From positions 27,039,501 to 27,103,500 of the forward strand of contig CM072335.1 of NCBI GenBank assembly GCA_036874045.1: 64,000 nt of DNA, given 5' to 3'. Position numbers and translations under genes: made by a program. The notes beneath the pieces are model-generated. The model was not told where the DNA came from, did no database searches, and worked only from the letters and a program-made list of their open reading frames with translations. The DNA is from Cymodocea nodosa. Its lineage: Eukaryota; Streptophyta; Magnoliopsida; Alismatales; Cymodoceaceae. Of the stretch, positions 12,121-21,893 are shown piece by piece. The stretch's first letter is position 1. Each line of letters begins with the position of its first letter.

Positions 12121-15100
12121 ATGGGTACAAAAACAGTCTTCACGGAGGAAGAATTGGTGGTGGATGAAGGGCTTGGGTACCCGGAAGCCTACGCGAAGTT
12201 GTGCAGAAATACCAGTCTCTTCAATCCTTACAGCCCAGGTCCTCCCTTGGAGTTCATCCCTTGCGCTTTCCCTCTCCAAGAGGTAAGATGCTCTGGTCAT
12301 CTTGGTTTGCTTGCCTGTGAATTATAGGTCTCTTCTGTTACAGTACCCTTTGCAAAAAATTATGTAGTAATTAGCAACTCATCAATTAGAACCAACAAAT
12401 TGTAAATCGCAGGCAGCCGGAGTTAAAGAGTTGAGCAAGATATTCCCCATTATAGATCCAGGGGCAACGCCTTCTGTTGATCCAGATGGGTTTGTCAACC
12501 TCTTATGGAAGCAACTCAGTCATCTTGGGTTAGTGTGTTTTCTGTATAAAGAATTCATTGCTGCAGCTTCATTAGCATGATCGTTGTGACAAATTTTCCT
12601 TAAATTTTCAGGAACGCTGGATTTGATCCCGCATTATTTCGAGTAGACCCATATGGAAATGTTCTCTATTTTCATGCGGATCCTGCTTCTCCTCTTTTCT
12701 GGTGCATTGATCATTGGTTTCCCTGCTCAAGTATGTTAAGTTGATCACACTTCACTTTTCAAAGAAAACCAAGAGCTCTGAGTATAAGGTTTGATGAGCA
12801 TCACCATATATGTGCAGGAGGAGGAAGAACTGTTCCTAGCAACCTCAGGCTACTGCAGTGGCAAGTGTTCAGGAAGAAGCACAACAGGCTAGAATTTCTT
12901 ATTCCATGGTGGGATCTACAGCTGGGCATCTCTGTAAACCAGTTCATATGCATTTTTGCTTCCAAAAATTCAGATTTCAGGTTGATTTTCTGCTCTTCAT
13001 TTTCATACTTATGTTCCTATCAATTCCTTGTTTTTTGGGGCAAAATCTAGTTACAACACCGTTCTTGATTTTTGCAGGAATCGAGCTTTTTCTTTCTTGT
13101 TTAAGGAAGGTGGAAATGAGGAACTAAACGAATCAGAGGAGGTACATTCACATAAATTTCCACAGAATTTCGTTGAGTTGAAGCAACAGGTTGGTCTTGC
13201 GCCTGCTGCCATTGTTTTGTCGCAAAGGCATCGTAATACAACAACATTAAAACAACTACGCTGGAGGCAAAGATCTTCACTAGGTTCGTGACAGAGGCAC
13301 AGATCTTTCACTACTTGGTCCATGGTTTTAGCATTAATTACACAATTGATTATTTTTGATAACTATAGGTGAAGATGATTATGAGGGTCTCAGCAAATCA
13401 ATTCAATCACTTAGACCAAGAGCATCAAATGAAAACAATAATCTCAGTGTTGTTGGAAGTGACAGTAATCCATACATATCTATCACACCAGCTAGAGATT
13501 CACTGTGGCAAGATGAAGAGAACAAAAAGGTAAAAAATGAGATAACTAGCTTGGAAAACGAGATGAACGTGTTGAGGCAGAAGAATGAATTGGAGAGGAT
13601 TGCTCTACAAGATTTGGAAATCCTTCTAATAAAAAAGAAGAGGAGAGTGGAGAAATGCAGGAGATTGGCAGAGTCCCAGTCATCATACAAGGCCTTGTTG
13701 GAAAAGATGATCCGAGATGCCATGCACCAGTAAGAAACCAATTATTGTTGTTTTGCGTGATTCGATACTTGCGTTGCAAATAATAATAATAATAAATCTA
13801 ATTTTTGAATCTTTTTTGCAGGAGTGTGGTTTACAAGGAGCAAGTAAGGCTGAACCAGGTAGCAAACAGTGCTCTCATGGCAAGACTTGAAGCACAAAGG
13901 GCGATATGTGATGCATCAGAGAAGGAGCTTCACAGGAAATATAGGCAAAGGGATGATATGGAGAAGCAGATTACACCTTGTTGGGAACAGGCAAGGAAAA
14001 TACCAAGGGTGGATTCAGTATTTGATGAAAAACACCAAGAAAGGATGAATGCAATGGTTGAAGAAAAGCATGAAGAAACTGTTCCATCATTTCCAGCAAG
14101 GAGAAGTATAATAGTGCCTCCTATCAAGAAGGAATTAAGGCAATTTCTAGAGGAAGAACTTAAGGCATCTGAAGCTGGGTTATCATTGGATTATGAACAA
14201 GGAGGCTTGGAACATAAATTTTCCACTTCTGCCTCGTGTGGAGTATCAGCAAACAACAAAACTAAGAAAGCAGAGTTTGAAAATGGGAATTATAGAGAGA
14301 TCAATGGAAGGAAGTCGGTTGCTTCAAGCCAAGGAGTAGTGGATGATGAGGAACAACAGCATATGGTTCAACTTGGGAAATATAATGTGGACAGGTGGGT
14401 TGAGACGCTTCTGGGGAATGCAAAAGAGAAGGAATCGTCCTCATCTACTATATCTCCATCCAGTGGAATTGGATCAGAAAGTCACACTGAAGAAATCATC
14501 CACAAGCCTAACCTTGAAAACCCAGAGAAGGAAATCAAATTCCTAAGGCTCCAGAAGCCTTCAGAATCCAGAGAGTTTAGTGACGAGAACAGCAAAGTAG
14601 GTGAAAATAGAAACAACAACGTCCACAACAAGCTTAATCTTGAAAACCCAGATAAGGGAATCAAATTCCTAAGGCTCCAGAAGCCTTCAGAATCCAGAGA
14701 GTTTTGTGACGAGAACAGCAAAGCAGGTGAAAATAGAAACAGCAAGAACGACATAGCAACAACAACTAAAACCGAGAAAGTGTTTCAAGGAAGAAGCAGC
14801 AGTGCCAAAAACAGAAGAGTGCTTGAAGAGAGAAACAACATGGCTGATGTGGGAAGTAGCTGTGCTTCCGAAGATTTCAGTGGTTCAAAGAACATCGAAT
14901 GGAACGAGATGGAATGGAGAAAGGGAAGGAGGATGGCAAGGTCTGATAGTGCCAGGCACTTGAGGTCCCTCCCATCATCACCTTCGGTGATACTCGGGAT
15001 GAAGAGGAGCATGGATTGTATGAAGAAGCCGCTGGTCATGGAAGACAATGACAATTGCAACAACAACCATGTTTTTGAGAACAACAAAACCGTTTGGAAA

Positions 15101-15127
15101 CGCACAGTAAAGGGAGCAGTGAAGTAG
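12121..15127 (+). CDS. plant protein with an HNH-nuclease-like domain and a long coiled-coil C-terminal part
   Basis: Seven exons: 12121-12282, 12413-12528, 12612-12730, 12818-12980, 13078-13283, 13369-13729, 13822-15127. They total 2433 nt, 810 aa, with phases matching at every junction. Residues 1-190 are a compact domain beginning FTEEELVVDEGLGYPEAYAK. In it the stretch 125-155 reads like an HNH motif: IDHWFPCSRGG (D126, H127), then SNLR (N141) and KKHN (H154, N155). The zinc-binding CxxC pairs of many HNH proteins are absent. Residues about 310-470 are strongly coiled coil (ENEMNVLRQKNELERIALQ). The rest is low-complexity and charged, and contains a 42-residue tandem duplication. I recall similar N-terminal domains as uncharacterised plant proteins, but I know of no assigned function. 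Nuclease activity is an inference from the motif only. Confidence 0.88.
14510..14755 (+). repeat. 126-bp in-frame tandem duplication inside exon 7
   Basis: Two adjacent copies begin at 14510 and 14636 and encode residues from 606 and from 648. Both contain IKFLRLQKPSESREF, then DENSK and GENRN. The copies differ at only a few bases, so the duplication looks recent. The 126-bp unit preserves the reading frame. Confidence 0.9.
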
Positions 15128-16895
15128 TAAGAGCATCATCTCTATTGACATATTCTCGAATCATTCTCTTGCATTGAGAATTTGGAGAGAAAAGTACTGG
15201 TTTGTAATGCTGTTTGTGTGCATGACATTTTTTTCCTTTCCTTGCCCACTTTTCCACTCTTTCTGCATGTACTGAAAGAAGTAAAGTATGCTTTCTGCTT
15301 CTGTTCATTGTGTTCTGTGATGAACCTTGTAAGAGACCATGGTGTGTTTTACTGGCGATTTTTCTGAAAAATGTTAAAAAATAGCTATTATTAAAAAAGA
15401 AACTTCTCTCAAAGTATTTTCGAAAATATATTTTGTTATTGTTGTTTTCTTTTTTTTTGAAAAATACGCAAAAATAACTCCACAACTTGATTTCTACAAA
15501 TAGAATTCGACACCTATAAGTTGTCCAGGTTTAAATTGTTTAATAGAGGTTTAGGGTTCAATTAAAAATTATTGTAAATTGCTAAAAAAAATTGTCTGCA
15601 TATATACATTCCATCAAGCTCATCTGAAGTTCTTGTTGTCATTTTCGTTCCTGTAAGGTAAACTAGTAAAAAGTACATGAGAATTAAAATTTGTAAATTA
15701 TTAATCTTCATTGAATAAAATTATTTTTTTTAATAATTTATTGGTAAATTGCATGATAATAATTTATTTGTAAATTCATTTATAATTTTGAGGGTAACAG
15801 GTAAGATGAAAGGTAGCTACAAATTGAATTTCTATATTTCAATGTATTCTACTGGACAACAAAAATGTTTTGGTTGGTGGTAGAGACGTCGAGGCGGACT
15901 AGAAGAATGATAATTTAACGGGTACCTTATGCCCATTCAATGCCCATTTGCTGTGACTCCACAATTTTGTTCACTAACAATGTACCAAAATGTTTTTCTT
16001 TTCTTTCCACTAACGTCCCCTGAATATCCTAAAATCAAAGGACTCCACAATTCAAGTTCAAATTATAATATGGATTTCTTATGTATGATAATTTACCGTG
16101 AAACTTTGATTAATTTTTCTTCCGTTAGTCCATACTAGGTGCCTATAGCTTACAAGTGGATTGCCGCATAACTTGTTACTTCCAAACACCGGACTCTGGC
16201 GTATACGATCAGGATTCAGGAGCGACCGTTGTTGCTCCTCGGCTCTTGTTCATCAGTGATTACACGTACCCGTGGGAATGCAGCTTTTCTGTCCCATGAG
16301 AAATCTCTTGTTACTGCTTCCCTCCAATTGCATCAGTATCAATGTACATACTGTGTTGTAAAGATGGTAAAGCAAGGGCTTTGTGTGCGTATTGAGAACG
16401 ATAGATTTTGACTGCATTAATAAAAGTATCATGTTGGTACTTAGTAGGTTACTACCATTAATAACACCATATGATAAGGATAAGATATTTATCCTACGGA
16501 ACGTGGATGTGAGAAATAAGTTCTCAGTATATTGAAACATACGCAATACAATTTTCCATTCATTTCTCATGTTCACATTTGTTGGCACTTTATATATACA
16601 CAATAAACTGCTCGTTCATCTTTTGTCCTTTATCTCTTCTCTAGCATCCATTCTTAAATACGTTTATCCCAATACAGGTCAAACGGTCTGTGTGTATGCT
16701 TGTTGCTGTAAGATTTCCTTCCATTGGTAGTGAATGTAGCTTCCGAGAGTACTTTCACCTTGAGTTTGGAAGTTGCAAGAAAAATGACGAAATCTTGATC
16801 TGCAATAATACCACCAATTCTCTGTGTTAGGACATATCCCTCTTGATAGGGAATGGCACCAGAAGAATTAGAAGATATGTTGCCCGTTCACTCAG
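15128..16895. other. convergent 3' intergenic region
   Basis: This lies between the stop of the HNH-like gene and the stop of the minus-strand PPR gene. It contains both 3' UTRs. A dispersed repeat copy sits at about 15690-15832. The remaining short open frames have no family resemblance. Confidence 0.6.
15690..15832. repeat. dispersed AT-rich repeat, copy 1 (unclassified)
   Basis: The segment shares ordered blocks with 44960-45060: ATTAATCTT followed by ATTGAA at one side, and TAAGATGAAAGGTAG then TTCTAT at the other. Copy 1 is longer in the middle by AT-rich sequence. No terminal repeats were recognised. A MITE or SINE relic is possible. Confidence 0.5.
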
Positions 16896-19562
16896 TCAAT
16901 CTCCCCAGTATCCCTTGTCACCGCAAGAACATTTTCCATCTTTAAAATGGTGAAATTGCTCGGTGTCCCTGACTATTATCTCTCTCCGTACGATCTTTGA
17001 GATGGATTTAACAGTGTTGTGGCAGCTCCTGCACATATACAAGTTCTTTGTAACTCTAAGTGGCATCCCTGGAACGGTATTAATGAGAGCAAAAGCAATG
17101 GCTGTTCTTTCACTATGACCACACAAGATTTCTGCTTTTGAAGAATCAATGTTTGAACCATTATCTGGCTCACCCAAATCCATTGCATCCATCCTGTGAT
17201 ATAGCCCACTCAAAGCAGCATTAATCTCTTTCATTTGTGGATGCGACTGATCGGCACTTAGAAAGGCATGAACTTTTCCCTTAACTTCCACCCAGCTGCA
17301 CCCAGGATCATATCCCAGGCCCTTTACTCTCATCATCTTTCTGATTTTCGCCAGTTCATTCCACCTTCCATTGTCAGCATATAAATTGGACAGAAGAATA
17401 TAGTACCCAGCACTTCCCGAATCTAATTCAAAGATATGCTTAGCTGCAAGCTCACCAAGTACAACATGCCGGTGAATCCGGCATCCATTCAGCAAAGCTC
17501 CCCATACAGCTGCATCGGGCATTATAGGCATCTCTTTTAGAAACTGATATGCTTCATCCAGAAGACCACACCGACCAAGCATATCCACCACGCAAGCATA
17601 ATGCTTTAGATTTGGAGTCACAGAATATTCTTTGGCCATGGAGTTAAAATAGCTCCAACCCTCGTTCACCATTCCAGACCTACCACAAGCACGCAAAAGG
17701 GTAACAAATGTTATTTCATTAGGGCGCACTCCTGACTCTTCCATCCGATGAAACAGTGCAACAGCCTGAACTCCCTTTCCCCATTTGGCATAGCCTGTTA
17801 GCATGATGTTCCAAGATGTCACATCTTTCTCTTCAAGCAAGTTGAACAGAGTCAAAGCATTTTGTACCCTACCACATTTCACATATAGATCTAGAAGGGC
17901 ATTGGAAAGGAATCCCCAGAATCCCATCCCACTCCTCAGCAAATGGGCATGTATCTCCTTTCCGCACATCAAAGCTCCCATGCTGGCACAGGCTGAGAGT
18001 GTGGCAATCAAGGTCGTGGAGTTAGGCTTTTGCTCAACTTGCATCCGTCTGAAAACGTTCAATGCTTCATTGCTCTTTTGGTTAATCCTCAGGCCTGAGA
18101 TGATTGAACTCCAAGATATGACATCCTTCTCCGGCATGTGCTTGAAGATTTCCAACGCCTTGTCAATATGACCTGACTTTGAGTACAGATCAATGAGTGC
18201 ATTGCCAACAATAGTGTAAGGTAAGAGCCCGCAGTTTCTAGCAAGCTCATGAAGCTCTACACCCAAATCCATACGTCCCAAACTTGTACAGGCAGATAAA
18301 GTGCTTGCAATCACTACCTCATCAGGTGTCACCTTTTGCAATTTCATTTGTTCATACACCTTCAAAGCATTGTCAGGTAACCCATTTTTCTCATAACCTG
18401 ATATCATTGTGGTCCATGATAACAAATCCTTAGAGTCCATTCTAAAGAAAATTTTCTCTGCCTCTTCCAAATAACCAAAGCAGGAGTACATCTGAATCAA
18501 CGAGTTCTGTACTGCAACGTAGACTGAAAACTCCGTCTTAATCGCAAATCCATGAACCTCCTTGGCTAATCTATCATCCTTCATCAACTCCGAAGCTGAT
18601 ATCACACTTGTCATCGTCATCAAATCTGGTTCGATAGAAAGATCCCTCATTGTCAGGAACAATTCCAGTCCCTCCAAACACATACCATTCTCAAAATATC
18701 CAGATATCATTGCATTCCAGGAGATCAAATCCCTGCTTGGCATTCTATCAAACAGCGTCCTGGCACTCATCACGACACCACACTTCGCGTACATAGTGAG
18801 CAACGCATTCATCACGTCGATCTCTGATTCAAACCCAAATCTAACAGCATGAACATGAATCTCCCTTCCCCTCGACGCATCCACGATGGCGCCGCAGGTC
18901 CTCAGAACGCATGGGAAGGTGTAAACATCTGGGTACACACCCGTCCAAAGCATCCGGTGGTACAGATCCATCGCCTCATCGAAGAACCCCAACTTAGCGT
19001 ACCCACCAATCATGACATTCCAGGAGAACACATCTCTCTCCACCATCCTCCCGAACACGACCCACGCCTCAAGAAGACTCCCCATTCTTACGAGCATGCT
19101 CAACAGCGCATTCCCGAGGCGCAGTCCCAAGTGGGCACCAGTAGAAACAACGTGAGAGTAGACGAACAAACCTTCCTCCGCCTTCCGCTTCCACTCGCAC
19201 CGTCTAACCAGGGCGACGTACGCGTCCTCCTCCAACGGCCTCTCCTTCCCGGCGGAACACAGGAGGGCGAGGGCCTGGTCGAGGCTTCCGTGGAGGCAGA
19301 GGCGGCATATGTCGGTGTTCGGGTCTGAGGAAGACGTGGCCGGGATCGGAGCTTGGTTGAGAGCGGAGATCTTCCGGTGCGTTCTTGTGTGGCGAGGGGA
19401 GTAATGGGTGTGGATGTTTTGGTGTGTGGGAGAGAGGTTGAGGCGGTTGGACCTTCTGGTTCTCGGGGGGAGAGGGAGCGGAGGGGCCGCAACCAGGGGT
19501 TTTGGGTGGGCTTTAGCAGAGGCTGCCATCGCCGGGAGGAGCGCAGCAGAGCATACTTGCAT
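16896..19562 (-). CDS. ECB2: PLS-class DYW pentatricopeptide repeat protein, VAC1/ECB2 homologue (chloroplast RNA editing)
   Basis: A single-exon gene of 888 aa. The N-terminus (about 80 residues) is rich in A, S, R and P and poor in acidic residues, as in chloroplast transit peptides. From about residue 95 come PLS repeats ([24 protein letters not shown] and similar). E/E+ segments follow ([15 protein letters not shown]), then a DYW deaminase-like domain with the zinc motifs HSE (in [11 protein letters not shown]) and CRSCH. My recollection of Arabidopsis VAC1/ECB2 (At1g15510) aligns closely over the full length, including [22 protein letters not shown] and LKHYACVVD. That protein is required for editing of accD and ndhF transcripts and for chloroplast biogenesis. 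The C-terminus reads [11 protein letters not shown], so it does not end in the canonical DYW tripeptide. A second Met at residue 12 is an alternative start. The promoter is shared with the next gene. Confidence 0.93.
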   Translation of the reverse strand: MQVCSAALLPAMAASAKAHPKPLVAAPPLPLPPRTRRSNRLNLSPTHQNIHTHYSPRHTRTHRKISALNQAPIPATSSSDPNTDICRLCLHGSLDQALALLCSAGKERPLEEDAYVALVRRCEWKRKAEEGLFVYSHVVSTGAHLGLRLGNALLSMLVRMGSLLEAWVVFGRMVERDVFSWNVMIGGYAKLGFFDEAMDLYHRMLWTGVYPDVYTFPCVLRTCGAIVDASRGREIHVHAVRFGFESEIDVMNALLTMYAKCGVVMSARTLFDRMPSRDLISWNAMISGYFENGMCLEGLELFLTMRDLSIEPDLMTMTSVISASELMKDDRLAKEVHGFAIKTEFSVYVAVQNSLIQMYSCFGYLEEAEKIFFRMDSKDLLSWTTMISGYEKNGLPDNALKVYEQMKLQKVTPDEVVIASTLSACTSLGRMDLGVELHELARNCGLLPYTIVGNALIDLYSKSGHIDKALEIFKHMPEKDVISWSSIISGLRINQKSNEALNVFRRMQVEQKPNSTTLIATLSACASMGALMCGKEIHAHLLRSGMGFWGFLSNALLDLYVKCGRVQNALTLFNLLEEKDVTSWNIMLTGYAKWGKGVQAVALFHRMEESGVRPNEITFVTLLRACGRSGMVNEGWSYFNSMAKEYSVTPNLKHYACVVDMLGRCGLLDEAYQFLKEMPIMPDAAVWGALLNGCRIHRHVVLGELAAKHIFELDSGSAGYYILLSNLYADNGRWNELAKIRKMMRVKGLGYDPGCSWVEVKGKVHAFLSADQSHPQMKEINAALSGLYHRMDAMDLGEPDNGSNIDSSKAEILCGHSERTAIAFALINTVPGMPLRVTKNLYMCRSCHNTVKSISKIVRREIIVRDTEQFHHFKDGKCSCGDKGYWGD

Positions 19563-19796
19563 GAGTCGGAGTGATAGGTTTGGCTTCCTTAGTAAAACTG
19601 TAATTATCCAAAGGAAAAAATCACGGTTAAGTGTTCCAATTTAATTGTCGTATCTCGTAATTTATCGCTTTTACTCATTTTTATAATTCACGATTTTCTT
19701 TCACTTCTGCTAATTCCTCGTTTCATTTCAACCATTCAATCAGAATTCGTGCATACGTCAGAAGTACCAAATTAACCGCCGGCGACCAACTACCCG
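19563..19796. promoter_or_regulatory. 234-bp bidirectional spacer between two head-to-head PPR genes
   Basis: The two PPR start codons point away from each other with only 234 bp between them. The spacer therefore has to contain both 5' leaders and both core promoters. It is AT-rich in the middle and has no clear TATA box for either side that I would trust. Shared or bidirectional transcription is an inference from spacing. Confidence 0.6.
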
Positions 19797-21893
19797 ATGT
19801 CTCCGGCGCCGCTGCTATCACTTCATCTCCATCTCCCAACTCCTGCAAACAGAAGCAGCACTACGGAAAATCAAAACAACCCATGTCTCGAGCTCCTGTC
19901 GTCCATCACCACCACCGCCCACCTCAAGCAAATCCACGCGCGCATGCTCCGGACCCTGCTCTTCTCCGACCCTTTCTCAGCCGGACGTCTCGTTGCCACC
20001 TCCGCCCTCTCCCTCAACTCCCTTCGGTACGCCCGTCTCTTACTTTCTCAAATTCCTTCTCCCACTACCTTCACCTATAACTCCATCGTACGAGCCTACA
20101 CTAACCGGAATTCAGCAAAAGAGGCGCTTCTTTTCTACAAGGAAATGGTGGAGAATGAGCTTGTTCTACCCGATAAGCACACGTACCCTTCTCTGTTCAA
20201 GTGTTGCGAGGATCTGGGTTCGGGAAGACAGATCCATTGCCATGTTGTGAAGCTGGGATTTGGGTTCGATTCTTACGTGCAGAACACCATGATCAAGATG
20301 TATGCGGACTGTGGATGTTTGCTGGATGCCCGGAAGGTATTTGATAGAATGGTTGACATAGATGTTGTTTCTTGGGCTACCATGATTGATGCATATACAG
20401 AGTGGGGTAATCCAACCGAGGCACTGAGACTTTATCATAAGATGGAGGAGGATGGTATGGAGGCCAATGAGGTTGTGCTGCTTAATGTTTTAGTCGCTTG
20501 CTCAGCTGCGAGAGATTTGGACACGGGGAGGAGAGTTCATAGGTACATAGAGAGCAACCAAGTGGAGTTCACCGTGGTTCTTTGTGCTGCTCTACTTGAT
20601 ATGTATTGTAAATGTGGTAAGCTATCGCTTGCTAGGAAGTTGTTCGATGAGAGGTCTGACAAGAACATATACTGTTGGAACACGATGATTAGCGGGCATG
20701 TTGCTGAAAGCAATTACAAGGAGGCATTGACTCTTTTTCGTGAAATGCAGCTAAAGGGTGTTAAGGCAGATAAGGTAACGATAGCTAGCTTACTTCTTGC
20801 GTGCTCCCATCTTGGTGCACGTGATATTGGGAAATGGTTGCATCTCTACATCAATAGAGAGAACATTGAGGTCGATGTGGTACTTGGTACCGCTTTGGTT
20901 GATATGTATGCAAAGTGTGGATGCATTGAAAGTGCAACAAATGCTTTTCATCAGTTGCCTCATAGAGATGCTATGACTTGGACGACATTGATAATGGGCT
21001 TTGCAATGAGTGGCAATGGAGAGAAGGCCCTGGAAGTTTTCCATGAGATGCACAAAAATGGGCTACAACCTGATGCAGTTACATTTATTGGTGTTTTGAC
21101 TGCATGTAGCCATGCAAGCCTTGTAGATGAAGGTCATTCACATTTCGAGTCCATGTCAAAAATTTATAACATCCAGCCTACTGTGGAACATTATGGCTGT
21201 ATGGTTGATTTGTTGGGGCGTGCTGGCCATTTACACAAAGCCGAAGAAGTGATAAGAAACATGCCCGTGGTCCCAGATTACTTTGTATTGGGAAGCTTGT
21301 TGGCCGCATGTAGAGTTCACGGTAACCTTGAGATTGCTGAAAGAACAGCAAAAAGGATTTTACAAGTTGATCCTATGAATGCTGGAGCATATATTCTTTT
21401 ATCTAACATATACAGTTCATTGGAGAAATGGGATGAAGTAAAGAGAGTAAGACGACTAATGGCAGAGAGGAATATCAGGAAGCCCCCAGGATGCAGTATG
21501 ATAGAAGTGGATGGAAGTGTTCATGAGTTTATCAAGGGTGAAAAGTCACATTCCAAATCTTCTGAGATATATGAAATGGTGGATGAATTGATGTGCCAGC
21601 TTAAAGCAGCTGGCTATGTTCCTAGCATGGCCCAAGTATTGTTTGACATGGATGAACAAGAGAAGGAAAATGCTCTCTATCACCATAGTGAGAAGTTAGC
21701 TGTAGCTTTTGGGTTAATTAGTACGAGTTCAGGAACACCCCTCCGTGTGGTAAAGAATCTTCGTATCTGTGATGATTGCCACTCTGCAATGAAGTTCATC
21801 ACCTTGATCTATGATCGAGAGATCATAGTTCGGGATAGAAATCGGTTTCATCATTTCAAAGGTGGATCGTGTTCATGCAAAGACTTCTGGTAG
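19797..21893 (+). CDS. PLS-class DYW pentatricopeptide repeat protein
   Basis: A single-exon gene of 698 aa. A short presequence is followed by the segment HLKQIHARML, typical of the first repeat of PLS proteins. PLS repeats follow (YNSIVRAYTN, NTMIKMYADCG, ALLDMYCKCGK, ALVDMYAKCG, LIMGFAMSG). Then come E/E+ motifs (GCSMIEVDGSVHEF) and a complete DYW domain with HHSEKLAVAFGL, CDDCH and the terminus CSCKDFW. The family binds organellar RNA and performs site-specific C-to-U editing, with the DYW domain as the cytidine deaminase. Mitochondrial versus plastid targeting cannot be decided by eye, and I do not recognise a specific orthologue. It lies head to head with the VAC1-like gene. The family is secure; the individual target site is unknown. 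Confidence 0.93.
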   Translation: MSPAPLLSLHLHLPTPANRSSTTENQNNPCLELLSSITTTAHLKQIHARMLRTLLFSDPFSAGRLVATSALSLNSLRYARLLLSQIPSPTTFTYNSIVRAYTNRNSAKEALLFYKEMVENELVLPDKHTYPSLFKCCEDLGSGRQIHCHVVKLGFGFDSYVQNTMIKMYADCGCLLDARKVFDRMVDIDVVSWATMIDAYTEWGNPTEALRLYHKMEEDGMEANEVVLLNVLVACSAARDLDTGRRVHRYIESNQVEFTVVLCAALLDMYCKCGKLSLARKLFDERSDKNIYCWNTMISGHVAESNYKEALTLFREMQLKGVKADKVTIASLLLACSHLGARDIGKWLHLYINRENIEVDVVLGTALVDMYAKCGCIESATNAFHQLPHRDAMTWTTLIMGFAMSGNGEKALEVFHEMHKNGLQPDAVTFIGVLTACSHASLVDEGHSHFESMSKIYNIQPTVEHYGCMVDLLGRAGHLHKAEEVIRNMPVVPDYFVLGSLLAACRVHGNLEIAERTAKRILQVDPMNAGAYILLSNIYSSLEKWDEVKRVRRLMAERNIRKPPGCSMIEVDGSVHEFIKGEKSHSKSSEIYEMVDELMCQLKAAGYVPSMAQVLFDMDEQEKENALYHHSEKLAVAFGLISTSSGTPLRVVKNLRICDDCHSAMKFITLIYDREIIVRDRNRFHHFKGGSCSCKDFW

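Noticed and set aside
18562-19328. Open frames on the plus strand opposite the VAC1-like PPR gene
   Set aside because: They mirror the GC-rich coding sequence of the real minus-strand gene and show no motif of their own.
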